Assembly: GCF_001678755.1 (NCBI RefSeq)
Contig: NZ_LZDS01000023.1
Location: 225,060-289,059 of the forward strand
Direction: 5' to 3'
Length of the DNA: 64,000 nt
Origin: Acinetobacter gandensis
GTDB taxonomy: Bacteria; Pseudomonadota; Gammaproteobacteria; Pseudomonadales; Moraxellaceae
Shown here: one piece after another, positions 47,755-56,939 of the stretch
Numbering within the stretch: the stretch's first letter is position 1
Layout: each line of letters begins with the position of its first letter
Program-made: the position numbers and the translations under genes
The notes under the pieces: generated by a model
The model's input: only the letters and a program-made list of their open reading frames with translations
What the model was told of the DNA's origin: nothing
The model's database searches: none

Positions 47755-47817
47755 GTAAAACGAGAATATTGAGAACAACAATATTCAAAAATGATAATAA
47801 AAACTTATCTCAATATT

Positions 47818-47855
47818 AGGTCAGTGTGTATGAGGAACACACTGACCTTTTCTTT
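47818..47855 (+). terminator. Terminator between yfhL and ahpF
   Basis: AGGTCAGTGTGT (47818-47829)/ACACACTGACCT (47837-47848) then TTTTCTTT on the plus strand; perfect 12-bp stem. Together with the element at 47717 it separates the converging yfhL and ahpF transcripts. Confidence 0.85.
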
Positions 47856-47857
47856 CA

Positions 47858-49423
47858 TTATTGACCTGAACGAATAATGTAATCGAATGCTGAAAGTGAT
47901 GCTTTCGCGCCTTCACCTGTTGCGATGATGATTTGTTTGTAAGGTACTGTTGTACAGTCACCCGCAGCAAATACACCTTTCACATTGGTTTCGTTGCGAT
48001 CGTTAATTACAATCTCTCCGCGGTTTGAAAGTTCTACTGCTGTTTCTTTTAAGAAATCAGTGTTTGGTAACAAACCGATTTGTACGAAAATCCCAGCCAG
48101 TTCAACAGTTTTGATTTCATCAGTTGCACGGTCTTTGTATTTCAAAGCAGTCACTTGTGAACCATCACCCACCACTTCTGTTGATAAAGCATTTTTGATT
48201 ACAGTGGTGTTTGGTAAGCTGTTTAATTTGTCTTGAAGCACTTGGTCAGCACGAAGTTTGGTATCAAACTCAACCAAAGTCACATGCTCAACAATACCAG
48301 CAAGGTCAATTGCAGCTTCTACGCCCGAGTTACCACCGCCAATCACGGCAACACGTTTACCTTTGAACAATGGACCATCACAGTGTGGGCAGTAAGCGAC
48401 ACCACGAGTACGGTATTCTTGTTCACCTGGAACATTCATTTCTCTCCAGCGTGCACCGGTAGAAAGAATCACTGTTTTAGATTCAAGTTTTGCACCGTTT
48501 TCTAAAGTCACTTCAACTAAACCGTTGGCAGTTTCATCAGCACCTTTAATGTTCGATACACGTTGCAAGTTCATGATATCCACACCGTACTCACGTACAT
48601 GTGCTTCCATTTCAGCAGCAAACTTAGGGCCTTGTGTTTTTTGAATCGATGTAAAGTTTTCGATGTCCATGGTATCCATCACCTGACCGCCCATGCGTTC
48701 AGCCACGATACCCGTCTTGATCCCTTTACGTGCAGCATAGATTGCTGAGGTATTACCCGCAGGGCCACCACCAATCACCAACACATCAAAGGCATCTTTC
48801 GCATTGAGTTTTTCAGCATCTTTTGCAGCAGAGTTGGTGTCTAATTTAGCAATGATTTCTTCCAAAGTCATACGACCTTGACCAATGTGTTCACCGTCTT
48901 GGAATACCATGGGTACAGCCATGATTTTGCGTTCTTCGACTTCGTCTTGGAAGAAAGCACCATCAATCATGGTTGCAGTTGTGCCAGGGTTGTAAATTGC
49001 GATCAAGTTTAGTGCTTGAACTACGTCAGGACAGTTATGGCAACTGAGTGATACAAATACATCAAAATCAGCTTTAAGACCTAAGCCTTTAATAGAAGCA
49101 AGAACTTCATCAGACACTTTTGGTGCATAACCTGAAGTTTGTAGCAAAGCTAGAATCAAAGATGTGAACTCGTGGCCCATCGGTAGACCGGCGAAGAATA
49201 CACGTGGTGTTTCACCTGCTTTTGCAATACCAAAACTTGGTGCACGGCTGTTGTTGCCATCGAAACGAGCAGTAACAAGGTTAGATAAAGCAGCAACTTC
49301 AGTTACCAGTTCTTTAATTTTGTCAGACTTGTCTGTACCGTTTAAAGTTGCGACGATTTCAATCGGGCCTTCAAGGCGTTCAAGTAAGGTTTTTAATTGA
49401 GCAGAAGTATTTTGATCTAACAT
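47858..49423 (-). CDS. ahpF: Alkyl hydroperoxide reductase subunit F
   Basis: NADH-dependent flavoprotein that reduces AhpC. 521 residues from the ATG at 49423 with GGAG 10 bases upstream, exactly the length of E. coli AhpF. N-terminal double-thioredoxin part with CHNCPDV near residue 129, NADH/FAD motifs [17 protein letters not shown] and [14 protein letters not shown], and the redox CPHCDGP near residue 345. The ahpC gene is not adjacent, as in most Acinetobacter. A 420-base upstream region may hold OxyR sites, but none is certain by eye. Confidence 0.95.
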   Translation of the reverse strand: MLDQNTSAQLKTLLERLEGPIEIVATLNGTDKSDKIKELVTEVAALSNLVTARFDGNNSRAPSFGIAKAGETPRVFFAGLPMGHEFTSLILALLQTSGYAPKVSDEVLASIKGLGLKADFDVFVSLSCHNCPDVVQALNLIAIYNPGTTATMIDGAFFQDEVEERKIMAVPMVFQDGEHIGQGRMTLEEIIAKLDTNSAAKDAEKLNAKDAFDVLVIGGGPAGNTSAIYAARKGIKTGIVAERMGGQVMDTMDIENFTSIQKTQGPKFAAEMEAHVREYGVDIMNLQRVSNIKGADETANGLVEVTLENGAKLESKTVILSTGARWREMNVPGEQEYRTRGVAYCPHCDGPLFKGKRVAVIGGGNSGVEAAIDLAGIVEHVTLVEFDTKLRADQVLQDKLNSLPNTTVIKNALSTEVVGDGSQVTALKYKDRATDEIKTVELAGIFVQIGLLPNTDFLKETAVELSNRGEIVINDRNETNVKGVFAAGDCTTVPYKQIIIATGEGAKASLSAFDYIIRSGQ

Positions 49424-49844
49424 TGCTAACGTCTCCAAAGGAGTAAATTTATTTGATGAGAGAATCATAGAACAAACCATTAAATAGGTGAAACGGTTTG
49501 TTTTTATAAAATTAATCGGTTTTACTAATCAATAGAAGAAATATCTTTCTAAATCAGAATACTATCTAATTATTCTAACATTAACACATAGCATAATAAC
49601 AGAAAATAATGTGATAAGCCCCACATTTTATTATTTATATGCTGAAAATTCCTTTCATATTTTTAATGCAAATAGCCTTACAAAACACATATAAAGTTTT
49701 AAGTTTCAATTCAGAAAATCCGCATTAAATCGATAGAAAGGTGAAGTGAATAGCCGTATAAAAAAATGACTTATCCCTCAAAAAACCAAAGAATCAGTTG
49801 TGAAAATCGATTAAAACAGCAAAAAGTATGCAGTGAGCGCAAAT
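49424..49844. other. Upstream region of ahpF and of the DsbA-fold gene
   Basis: AT-rich, no gene. Some partial ATAG/CTAT-like pieces lie at 49540-49580, but an OxyR site with correct 7-base spacing is not convincing. Confidence 0.35.
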
Positions 49845-50453
49845 ATGAAAATTGAATTTGTCTTTGATATTGTTTATCCCATGAGTTATGTCGCATTTCA
49901 AAAATTGAAGCAAAACTCGAATGAACATACAGCAACACGTGTGGAATTATTGCCAATTCAAATCGTGCCTGCAATACCTGAGCAGGGTTTAGATGTGCTC
50001 AAATATCTAACAGAAAAATATGGCTCAGTCGCAGCAAATCGAAAGTTAGAAATGACCAAATTTGCAGCGTATAGCGAAGATATAATTGTCAATATTGAAC
50101 ATATGAAGCGTATGCCGAATAGTCAGCTTGCGCACCAAGCCATACTCGCACTCGATAATACACTCGACCAATATGCTCTCACCCAAGCGCTATTCCATGC
50201 CCTTTTTGCTCATGGTAAAGACATTGCTGATGTTCGAATCTTAAAAGATATTATTGAAGGTATTGGCTTAGATGGCACTAAAGTTCTGCGCTCTATTCAA
50301 CATAAAGAGATTGCAGATTACCAACACGAATTGACTAAATATGTTAAATCTTTAGGTAAGCACCCTATTCCATACTACATTGTCGATGGTGTGATAAATG
50401 ACCAAACATTTTCTACTCAAGAGTTAAGACAAATGTTACTGCGTGCGAGTTAA
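49845..50453 (+). CDS. DsbA-fold protein lacking the CxxC motif (HCCA isomerase/FrnE-like)
   Basis: 202 residues from the ATG at 49845 (an earlier GTG is not preferred). FVFDIVYPMSYVAFQKL takes the place of the D-x-x-CPWC/Y segment of DsbA-like enzymes; the C-terminal PIPYYIVDGVINDQTFSTQELRQMLL, with its cis-proline (HPIPYYIVDG), is the thioredoxin-fold hallmark. The absent cysteine pair points to the FrnE/HCCA isomerase or GST-kappa branch. Substrate unknown. Confidence 0.75.
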   Translation: MKIEFVFDIVYPMSYVAFQKLKQNSNEHTATRVELLPIQIVPAIPEQGLDVLKYLTEKYGSVAANRKLEMTKFAAYSEDIIVNIEHMKRMPNSQLAHQAILALDNTLDQYALTQALFHALFAHGKDIADVRILKDIIEGIGLDGTKVLRSIQHKEIADYQHELTKYVKSLGKHPIPYYIVDGVINDQTFSTQELRQMLLRAS

Positions 50454-50490
50454 TTAAAATCTAGCATGAGCACGTAAATAAAAGGTAATA

Positions 50491-50529
50491 AGAAAGCCCC
50501 CATACTGAATACAGTCTGGGGGCTTTCTT
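50491..50529 (+). terminator. Terminator
   Basis: GCCCCCATACTG-AATA-CAGTCTGGGGGC with A/T-flanks, about 40 bases after the DsbA-fold stop. Confidence 0.9.
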
Positions 50530-50573
50530 ATAAGATCATTTTCTTAAATCCCAATGGCAGAGAGTTGATTAAA

Positions 50574-51494
50574 TCAATTTATTCCCTGTTCGATACGTGC
50601 AATTCTTGACTTAAATTGCTGCGCCAAAAGATAAAGAATGCTACTTAAAACCAATGTTAACGCAATAAGTCCAATTAGAATCCAACGCACAACGCTATCA
50701 ATAATATTGGCTTGACTAACCTGAGTTTCGACACTCTGCGCCATTGGTGTCATGGTCTTGGCAAAAAGCTGATTCTGCATGGTCCAGAGCTGTTCAGGTT
50801 GAAATCCATATTCACGAAACTTCGCAGGATTTTGCTGTTCTGAATTAATTAAACTCTGCACATAAGGGATCGCTGTCGCACGATCTACGGGCTTATGTAA
50901 CAAAGCCGCTTGAGCATATAAATAAGCCTGAACTGTAGTCGCCACTTCCGCCTCTTTCAGTTCTTGCGCTAAACGACTGTCTTGAATATTTTTATCGTAC
51001 TGAACCCATTTTTGATACGCGGCTTGATCATTATCTTTCAAGTCATACTGCACATAAGTCAAACCTGACCACAGCAGAATAAAAGACAATAACCAACCAA
51101 CAAACTTCAGTACAAAAGATTGAAAGCGGATTCTAAAAAATTGGAATTTCTTTAAGCATCCCACTAAAAAGAATGCCCCAATAAAAGACACAAGTAATTT
51201 TAAGAATAACCAGCCCATAAAGGATAGAAAATTAACAAAATAATCAGACTGATGACCTAAATGACTGGCAACCTCGCCGGCACTTACAGGAACATGCAAC
51301 TGCTGAACCGTTTGGCTTATACCAAAAAAGCTATAAACCATATCTTGTTGGATAAATAAACCAACAACCGACACAATCAATAATGAAAAACTGGTCAAAG
51401 ACAACAGCACCAAATTACGTTGTCGCTGCTTAATGGTTTTTAAACCCGCATTGAGTTGCTGCGGGTTTAGTGCATATTCATCAATGGGAGGCAA
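50574..51494 (-). CDS. Membrane protein of the TelA-like operon
   Basis: 306 residues with four hydrophobic segments (near 28-50, 90-112, 125-147 and 265-292) and long charged regions between them. It starts at a TTG at 51494 with a strong AAGGAG eight bases upstream; there is no earlier ATG. Third gene of the telA-like operon. No family recognised; it may be the membrane partner of the two soluble coiled-coil proteins. Confidence 0.72.
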   Translation of the reverse strand: MPPIDEYALNPQQLNAGLKTIKQRQRNLVLLSLTSFSLLIVSVVGLFIQQDMVYSFFGISQTVQQLHVPVSAGEVASHLGHQSDYFVNFLSFMGWLFLKLLVSFIGAFFLVGCLKKFQFFRIRFQSFVLKFVGWLLSFILLWSGLTYVQYDLKDNDQAAYQKWVQYDKNIQDSRLAQELKEAEVATTVQAYLYAQAALLHKPVDRATAIPYVQSLINSEQQNPAKFREYGFQPEQLWTMQNQLFAKTMTPMAQSVETQVSQANIIDSVVRWILIGLIALTLVLSSILYLLAQQFKSRIARIEQGIN

Positions 51495-51532
51495 ATATAT
51501 TCTCCTTGAGCTCTAATGAACCTCCCTCATAT

Positions 51533-52669
51533 TTATGAAGAAGGATTGGAACCACTGGTGCTTGATTCAATTACTAAATGATTCAGATTATTTTGCAATG
51601 CACGAATACGTGTAGTTGCTTCTTCACGTTTCTGCACCCCTTCTTTCTGAATTTGAATCACATCATTAACAGTTTTAATGAGGGTATTTTGAACATGTTC
51701 AAGGGTTTCAATATCAATCACGGAACGTTGGTTCGCTTTCGCAGTATCCACAGAGTTCTGGTGCAACAAGTCAGCATTACGCTTTAACAGGTCATTGGTC
51801 GCATCATCAATGCTATTGGCCAATTGCACACTGTTCTTTTGTTCTTGTAGGGAAATTGCCAAACTAATTTGGTTTTTCCATGCAGGCAAAGTAATGTTTT
51901 TAATCGCATAAAACTTATCGACTAACATTAAATTGTTGGATTGAATAATACGAATCATTGGCAAAGTCTGCATCGCTGACTGCTGTAATATCTGCAAGTC
52001 ACTAATGCGTTTTTCTAGATTATTCGCCAAATGATTCAGGTCATAGACTTTTTGTGTCGTCGCTTGATCTTGTTCTTGAGTAGTTAAGGTCGCAATTTCC
52101 TGTTGAATGTCCTGTTCTTTCAGTTTCCCTGCTGCAATATAAACACCAAGTTGTTTATATTCATCTTGAACACCTTCAAACATTTTATCCAAGGTATTCA
52201 CACGTGCCTTCAAACCACTTTGTGAAGTTTCAATTTCCTTCACTAAGCTATCGATCTGTTCTTTGGTGCTGTTAAAGTGTTGATCAAAACTTTGTTTCGC
52301 GCCTTTAAATTTACTCAACAAGCCGCCAAAAAAACCTGAACTTTTAGACTTGCTTAAAATACTATTGGTATTTAACTGCTGCGCGACTTGCACCACCTGA
52401 TTGAGTTTTTGCCCTGTGGCATCAAGATCTTTGTTCTGTACAAGATTTAATAACTCATCGGTATAAGTCGATGTTTTGGTGGCAATATTTTTACCATACT
52501 CAGCCACACTGTTATGACTTAAATCTGCCAATTCTTTACGAGCAGCAATCACTTCATTAAAGTCAGAAGCTTGCAAGCCAATCTCTTGCAAATTGAGCTG
52601 CTGAAACTTTTGTTCAGTCAATTCTGTTGTTGCTTCAACGGGTAAATTCTTGGCATCAAAATCGGTCAT
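51533..52669 (-). CDS. TelA-like (toxic anion resistance) protein
   Basis: 378 residues, length and composition of the TelA family (KlaA/TelA). LQEIGLQASDFNEVIAARKE, SFFGGLLSKFKGAKQSFDQHF-like amphipathic helices, KNITLPAWKNQISLAISLQEQK and the long C-terminal coiled coil are the family pattern. TelA proteins were first linked to tellurite resistance; many chromosomal members have other, unclear roles. Middle gene of a three-gene operon. AAGGTGAG lies 7 bases before the ATG. Confidence 0.85.
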   Translation of the reverse strand: MTDFDAKNLPVEATTELTEQKFQQLNLQEIGLQASDFNEVIAARKELADLSHNSVAEYGKNIATKTSTYTDELLNLVQNKDLDATGQKLNQVVQVAQQLNTNSILSKSKSSGFFGGLLSKFKGAKQSFDQHFNSTKEQIDSLVKEIETSQSGLKARVNTLDKMFEGVQDEYKQLGVYIAAGKLKEQDIQQEIATLTTQEQDQATTQKVYDLNHLANNLEKRISDLQILQQSAMQTLPMIRIIQSNNLMLVDKFYAIKNITLPAWKNQISLAISLQEQKNSVQLANSIDDATNDLLKRNADLLHQNSVDTAKANQRSVIDIETLEHVQNTLIKTVNDVIQIQKEGVQKREEATTRIRALQNNLNHLVIESSTSGSNPSS

Positions 52670-52685
52670 AACTCACCTTATATTT

Positions 52686-53477
52686 CTAAGACTTAGAGGA
52701 ATTCTCTAATGATTTTTTTAAAGTTTTAATCAAGTTTTCACGGCTATTATCTAGCTTTTCCAAGCTACTTGTCGAGTTGCTTTGCCGACTTTGTTTGACA
52801 TGATATTGCCAAGCCGGAATTAACACTTGTTGCGCTTCTTTAAAACGGTCAAGCAAGCTAAAAGATAATTGCTGTGAAAGCTGCATTTGTGTAATTGCAA
52901 TATCATTACTCGCCTGTAAGGTTTGTAAGGTATTTATTTTCTTGGACAATCGCTCTGCAAAATTATCCAGTGGATGCTGTTTTTTTACAAACTGCGGATA
53001 TTCAACAAGAAACTCTTCGGCAGCGACAATATAGCGCGCCATTTGCTCGCGTAAGCCTTGTAATTGATTCAATCGAGATTGCGACTTTTGAATTTCTAAC
53101 TGTAACTTTTGACTCAAATGATTGGCACGGTCTAATAGCTGATCCAGATTTTTATAGTACTCCACCTGCCCTGAACCATATTCCAAATCAATGCCTAACC
53201 ACTTTTGCAAGGCATTAAATTTTCGGTTTTTCAGGTATTTTTTTGAGTCGGCCAAAGCTTGAATCAATTGTTCAATGGTTTGACTGAGTTGTTGTGTCAA
53301 CATTGGGTCGACACCATCCAATAACACAGCCTGTGCCTGAATCAACTGATCGGCATAATGATTTAACCGATACTGATCGCTGAGTAAAGGCACAAGGTCA
53401 TTGCGCTTAATTGACAATACTTCTGTACGGTCAACAGCAATCTCCTTTATAGGTACCAATACATCAATTTGTGACAT
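52686..53477 (-). CDS. Second TelA-like coiled-coil protein (divergent)
   Basis: 263 residues. Its second half (LLDRFKEAQQVLIPAWQYHVKQSR, followed by a short helix) repeats the layout of the TelA gene next to it (PAWK/PAWQ before the last helix), and the first half is a coiled coil (NLDQLLDRANHLSQKLQLEI). It is probably a truncated TelA paralogue. First gene of the operon, 16 bases before telA-like. Confidence 0.65.
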   Translation of the reverse strand: MSQIDVLVPIKEIAVDRTEVLSIKRNDLVPLLSDQYRLNHYADQLIQAQAVLLDGVDPMLTQQLSQTIEQLIQALADSKKYLKNRKFNALQKWLGIDLEYGSGQVEYYKNLDQLLDRANHLSQKLQLEIQKSQSRLNQLQGLREQMARYIVAAEEFLVEYPQFVKKQHPLDNFAERLSKKINTLQTLQASNDIAITQMQLSQQLSFSLLDRFKEAQQVLIPAWQYHVKQSRQSNSTSSLEKLDNSRENLIKTLKKSLENSSKS

Positions 53478-53818
53478 AGCAGATTAAACTCAATAAAATC
53501 ATTTTTATACTACAAGTTTTGCCATAAAAGTCTTGTAGTATTTTGCAAAAAATTAAGCAATTTCAAAATGCCAACTCACTATGCACCTAGATTTATGTTT
53601 ACGTGATAGCTCGCAAGATTTTAAACCACTTCCAATGTATACACATGATGCGCTACAAAGATGAGTACAAACTTAAGAAAAAAATGAACTACTAAATTAA
53701 ATAGCACTAATTATGTTAAACCTATGACTTTGCATAATTTGTGATAAAAAATGATCGTAAAACCAACTCAGAATATTTTATGATCAACAGCAATATATTC
53801 ATAATTTTTGAGGGACGA
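53478..53818. other. Upstream region of the TelA-like operon and of yqhA
   Basis: A 340-base AT-rich gap. A perfect 10-bp inverted repeat ATACTACAAG (53507-53516) / CTTGTAGTAT (53532-53541), with an inner TTTT/AAAA pairing, lies 30-65 bases before the TelA-operon start. It could be an operator or a leader hairpin. No gene seen. Confidence 0.5.
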
Positions 53819-54307
53819 ATGGAACGTTTTTTCCATAATACAATGTATGCAGCCCGCTGGATTTTAGCTCCAGTCTATTTTGGCTTATCTTTTGCCCTAC
53901 TGTTATTAGCAATTAAATTCTTCCAAGAAGTATTTCATGTGTTACCGCATATACTGGAATACACCGAAGCAGATCTAATTTTAGTGATTCTTTCCTTGGT
54001 GGATATGACCATGGTAGGCGGTTTAATTGTCATGGTGATGTTTTCAGGTTATGAAAACTTTGTCTCACAACTGAAAATTACGGAAGGTAAAGACCGCCTA
54101 AATTGGCTTGGCACGATGGACGCCAATTCACTTAAACTAAAAGTTGCTGCTTCCATTGTGGCAATTTCCTCTATCCACTTACTTCGGGTGTTCATGGATG
54201 CCAAAAATATCCCAAATGACAAAATCATGTGGTACATCATCATGCATCTGACTTTCGTCTTTTCAGCCTTTATGATGGGCTATCTAAATAAAATCAGTAA
54301 GCACTAA
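53819..54307 (+). CDS. yqhA: YqhA family inner-membrane protein (UPF0114)
   Basis: 162 residues, the family length. [25 protein letters not shown] is the family N-terminus, with three membrane helices and the [11 protein letters not shown] loop, [11 protein letters not shown] and a C-terminal helix. Function is unknown. The ATG has GAGGG 5 bases upstream; longer frames upstream are not supported. It has its own terminator. Confidence 0.9.
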   Translation: MERFFHNTMYAARWILAPVYFGLSFALLLLAIKFFQEVFHVLPHILEYTEADLILVILSLVDMTMVGGLIVMVMFSGYENFVSQLKITEGKDRLNWLGTMDANSLKLKVAASIVAISSIHLLRVFMDAKNIPNDKIMWYIIMHLTFVFSAFMMGYLNKISKH

Positions 54308-54312
54308 TACGC

Positions 54313-54343
54313 AAAAAAGCCATCTATGTTTGATGGCTTTTTT
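54313..54343 (+). terminator. Terminator of yqhA
   Basis: AAAAAAGCCATC-TATGTTT-GATGGCTTTTTT. Confidence 0.95.
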
Positions 54344-54363
54344 CATTGTCTAATTTCATTTAA

Positions 54364-55065
54364 TTAATGCAATACACTCATCTGTTTGAGTTTATCTAAA
54401 TCTAGAATTCGAATTTGGCTATAGCTCCAATCCACAATCTGCTGTTGCACAAAAAGTTGCAAGTGTTTATTCAACGTCTGACGCGATATATTGAACAACT
54501 CGGCAAATTCTTGCTGACTTAACTTAAACGGAATCTGCGCTTGATATCCATATTGTTCATATAACTTAATAATATGCCTAGCGATTCGTTGAGTAAGACT
54601 GGCAGTACGCAAATAACGGTTTTGTTCAAACATCGCATACATGCGACGACTCAACAGTTGGATGATATGCCACATGGCCTCTGGTTCATTTTTCAAAAGT
54701 TGAAAAAAAAGCTCACTGGGTATAATTGCTAATTCAACATGCTCTGCGGCGAAATAATCAAAATTCAACGCTTGCTGTTGCAATACCGATACAAGGTTAA
54801 AAACCGATTGTATACGAATAAAATCATTCACGATCAACTCGCCATCGGCTTGTAACCATCCGACTTGCAAAGTCCCAGACAGTAAAATATAAACATCACT
54901 TATGCATTGATGTTGCTGCAAAATTTGTTGATGCGCATGATGACGGCTAAATTGAGCGTGTTGCAAAATATTTTGCTTTGCAGCAAGGCTCAGTCCCCGA
55001 AAGACTTGATCGTCAGCGAGTATATTTTCTAATTTTTGTCTTGCTGATAATCGTAGGTCAATCAC
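54364..55065 (-). CDS. Crp/Fnr-family regulator
   Basis: 233 residues. Cyclic-nucleotide-like sensory domain (residues 15-130: LSGTLQVGWLQADGELIV), a dimerisation helix, and the winged helix with KLSQQEFAELFNISRQTLNKHLQLF. No FNR-type cysteine cluster is seen. It starts at GTG 55065 with GGGA 6 bases upstream. It lies right downstream of the TauD-type dioxygenase gene, and a Crp/Fnr-like dyad lies before that gene. Confidence 0.88.
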   Translation of the reverse strand: MIDLRLSARQKLENILADDQVFRGLSLAAKQNILQHAQFSRHHAHQQILQQHQCISDVYILLSGTLQVGWLQADGELIVNDFIRIQSVFNLVSVLQQQALNFDYFAAEHVELAIIPSELFFQLLKNEPEAMWHIIQLLSRRMYAMFEQNRYLRTASLTQRIARHIIKLYEQYGYQAQIPFKLSQQEFAELFNISRQTLNKHLQLFVQQQIVDWSYSQIRILDLDKLKQMSVLH

Positions 55066-55080
55066 AAGATTCCCAAAAAA

Positions 55081-55106
55081 ATGCCTAATATTTGAATATT
55101 AAGCAT
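55081..55106 (-). promoter_or_regulatory. Operator-like dyad before the Crp/Fnr gene
   Basis: ATGC-C-TAATATT-TG-AATATTA-A-GCAT: 11 of 12 arm positions pair, 16 to 41 bases upstream of the start codon. It may serve autoregulation. Confidence 0.4.
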
Positions 55107-55178
55107 GGAATTAAAGGGAAAGAACTATTATTTTTAGCTATGTTTATACACTTAGGTGCTGTTATTTAGCGTTCATAT

Positions 55179-56141
55179 TTATGATGCTTTTTCATAAATA
55201 CGACCTTCTTCAGACCGTAGGTTTGAAATATCTTGGTTCGTCACATTTTTTAGAACAGTACTTGGCTGACCATTTACATCTACAGGGACATCACCTTCAA
55301 TAGTGACACGCGTTGCCACACGAAGTTCATCACCATAGTCATTAATCGCACGGTGCTGCGTGGCACGGTTATCCCAAATTGCCACATCACCCTCCGCCCA
55401 GCGCCAGCGTACTATATTTTCCCATTGCACAATTTGCTCTTGAAATAAATCAAACAATCGACGTGATTGGGTTGGACTATAACCAGAAAAGCGTTTAAAG
55501 AAATGTCCAAGTACCAAGGTCTTTTCCCCAGTTTCTGGATGTACACGTACTAATGGATGCTCTGTTTCAATCTCCACAGCAGTACGGAATAAATGACGGC
55601 CTTCTTCATTATATTCACCCTTCGGCTTAGCATAATCATAGCTATTACTATGTACTGCACGTAGCTGTTCTGCGAGTTTTTGCAATTCAGGGCTTAAATC
55701 TTCGTAAGCTGTGGTCGTATTTGCCCAGACCGTATCGCCACCATTTGATGGTGCAATTACATTACGTAAAATGGTGGCTTTGGGATAATTCGGTAAAAAG
55801 GTAATGTCGGTATGCCACGAGTCAGCACGCCCACCACGCGAATCAATAGATAAAGTATGTGCTGTGCCATCTTTAAGCGGAACACTTGGATGATTTAATG
55901 GCGTACCCAATAAGCGTGCAAAGGCTTCTTGCTCAAGGTCAGTCAAATGCTGCTGCCCACGAACAAAGACTACTTTATATTTTAATAATGCATGATTGAA
56001 CTCTGCGACGACGTCTTGGTTCAAATCACCCGAAAGTTTGATCCCTGTGATTTCTGCACCAATGCGGCCTGTTACAGGTTTTACTTCAATATGTTGATAT
56101 TGATAATTTGGATTATATGTTTGCGCTTGTAATTGTGTCAT
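55179..56141 (-). CDS. TauD/TfdA-family 2-oxoglutarate-dependent dioxygenase
   Basis: 320 residues. Iron ligands H-x-D in SWHTDITFLPN (residue about 109) and the distal histidine in ATQHRAINDYGD (near 264), with the 2-oxoglutarate arginine in RVATRVTI. Most similar by eye to the alkylsulfatase/taurine dioxygenase group (AtsK, TauD), which release sulfite from alkyl sulfates or taurine. A Crp/Fnr-like dyad lies 80 bases upstream and a Crp/Fnr gene downstream. No sulfonate transporter is adjacent; substrate undetermined. Confidence 0.87.
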   Translation of the reverse strand: MTQLQAQTYNPNYQYQHIEVKPVTGRIGAEITGIKLSGDLNQDVVAEFNHALLKYKVVFVRGQQHLTDLEQEAFARLLGTPLNHPSVPLKDGTAHTLSIDSRGGRADSWHTDITFLPNYPKATILRNVIAPSNGGDTVWANTTTAYEDLSPELQKLAEQLRAVHSNSYDYAKPKGEYNEEGRHLFRTAVEIETEHPLVRVHPETGEKTLVLGHFFKRFSGYSPTQSRRLFDLFQEQIVQWENIVRWRWAEGDVAIWDNRATQHRAINDYGDELRVATRVTIEGDVPVDVNGQPSTVLKNVTNQDISNLRSEEGRIYEKAS

Positions 56142-56222
56142 GTCGGTATACCTGATCTTTTCAAATAATGTAAAGCAACGTATTTGTTGTTGGTTCCACT
56201 ATGCCGACTTACACCTTTTCAG

Positions 56223-56242
56223 ACTGTCAAATGGTTGACAGT
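56223..56242 (-). promoter_or_regulatory. Crp/Fnr-like dyad upstream of the dioxygenase
   Basis: ACTGTCAA-ATGG-TTGACAGT is a perfect 8-bp inverted repeat with the 4-base centre typical of Crp/Fnr sites; TTGACA also reads as a -35 box. The dyad sits about 81 bases before the start codon at 56141, so the downstream Crp/Fnr gene is a natural candidate binder. Confidence 0.5.
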
Positions 56243-56315
56243 TATTCAGAGTTAAACTGCTATTGTTTTTCATTATTTTGCTTAGCAATTTTACCTACAG
56301 TTTTTGCTTTAAAAC

Positions 56316-56342
56316 AAAAAAGCCATCAAGTTTGATGGCTTT
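56316..56342 (-). terminator. Terminator of rnk
   Basis: On the minus strand AGCCATCAA-AC-TTGATGGCT followed by six T residues, 31 bases after the rnk stop. Confidence 0.85.
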
Positions 56343-56372
56343 GAAATATATAAATAAACAGGCGAACGGAAA

Positions 56373-56777
56373 TTATAAATAGTCGCCTTCGCGCTCAGGT
56401 TGATAGAGCACTCTTTCAATTTTCACTTTCATAATATGACCATCGGGTTGTGGCCATTCAATCTCTTGACCTTCTGCTAGCCCAAGGATTGCCGCACCGA
56501 CCGGAGCAAGGACATTCACCTGCCCTTTATCACCACGAAAGTCATGCGGATACACCAACGTAATTTCTGTAGGTTCAATCGATGGCGCAATGGTAATTAA
56601 CACTTTAGCGTTCATGCTGACCACATTGGTGGGTACATCTTGCGGTGCTACCACTTCTGCACGGGCAAGCTCATCTTCGAGATGTTCCATTGTTGGCGTT
56701 AATTTTGATTGATGCTCCAACATGGTTTCTAGGCGATGGAGATCTTGTTCTGAAACAATAATACTCGGTTTATTCAT
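56373..56777 (-). CDS. rnk: Nucleoside diphosphate kinase regulator
   Basis: 134 residues, matching Rnk, with a GreA/GreB-type C-terminal domain: VNVLAPVGAAILGLAEGQEIEWPQPDG and an N-terminal helical hairpin lacking the acidic tip of Gre factors. Rnk binds RNA polymerase and affects nucleotide pools and alginate in pseudomonads. AAAGGAATTGG precedes the ATG. Confidence 0.9.
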   Translation of the reverse strand: MNKPSIIVSEQDLHRLETMLEHQSKLTPTMEHLEDELARAEVVAPQDVPTNVVSMNAKVLITIAPSIEPTEITLVYPHDFRGDKGQVNVLAPVGAAILGLAEGQEIEWPQPDGHIMKVKIERVLYQPEREGDYL

Positions 56778-56901
56778 CTATCCAATTCCTTTTTGCTTAT
56801 GCATCAAAAACGCTAATGATGGGAAGATCTTGTTGTAATCACTCATTCTTTTATATCAGAAATATAAAAAATTAGATAACGACTTACTTTCATTCAAATA
56901 T

Positions 56902-56928
56902 AAAAAAAGCCCCCTTGAGGGGGCTTTT
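56902..56928 (-). terminator. Terminator of glyA
   Basis: On the minus strand AAAAGCCCCC-TCAA-GGGGGCTTTTTTT, 12 bases after the glyA stop. Confidence 0.95.
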
Positions 56929-56939
56929 CTCAAGTTAGA

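Noticed and set aside
49540..49580. Possible OxyR site upstream of ahpF
   Set aside because: ATAG and CTAT fragments are present but without the required 7-base spacing.
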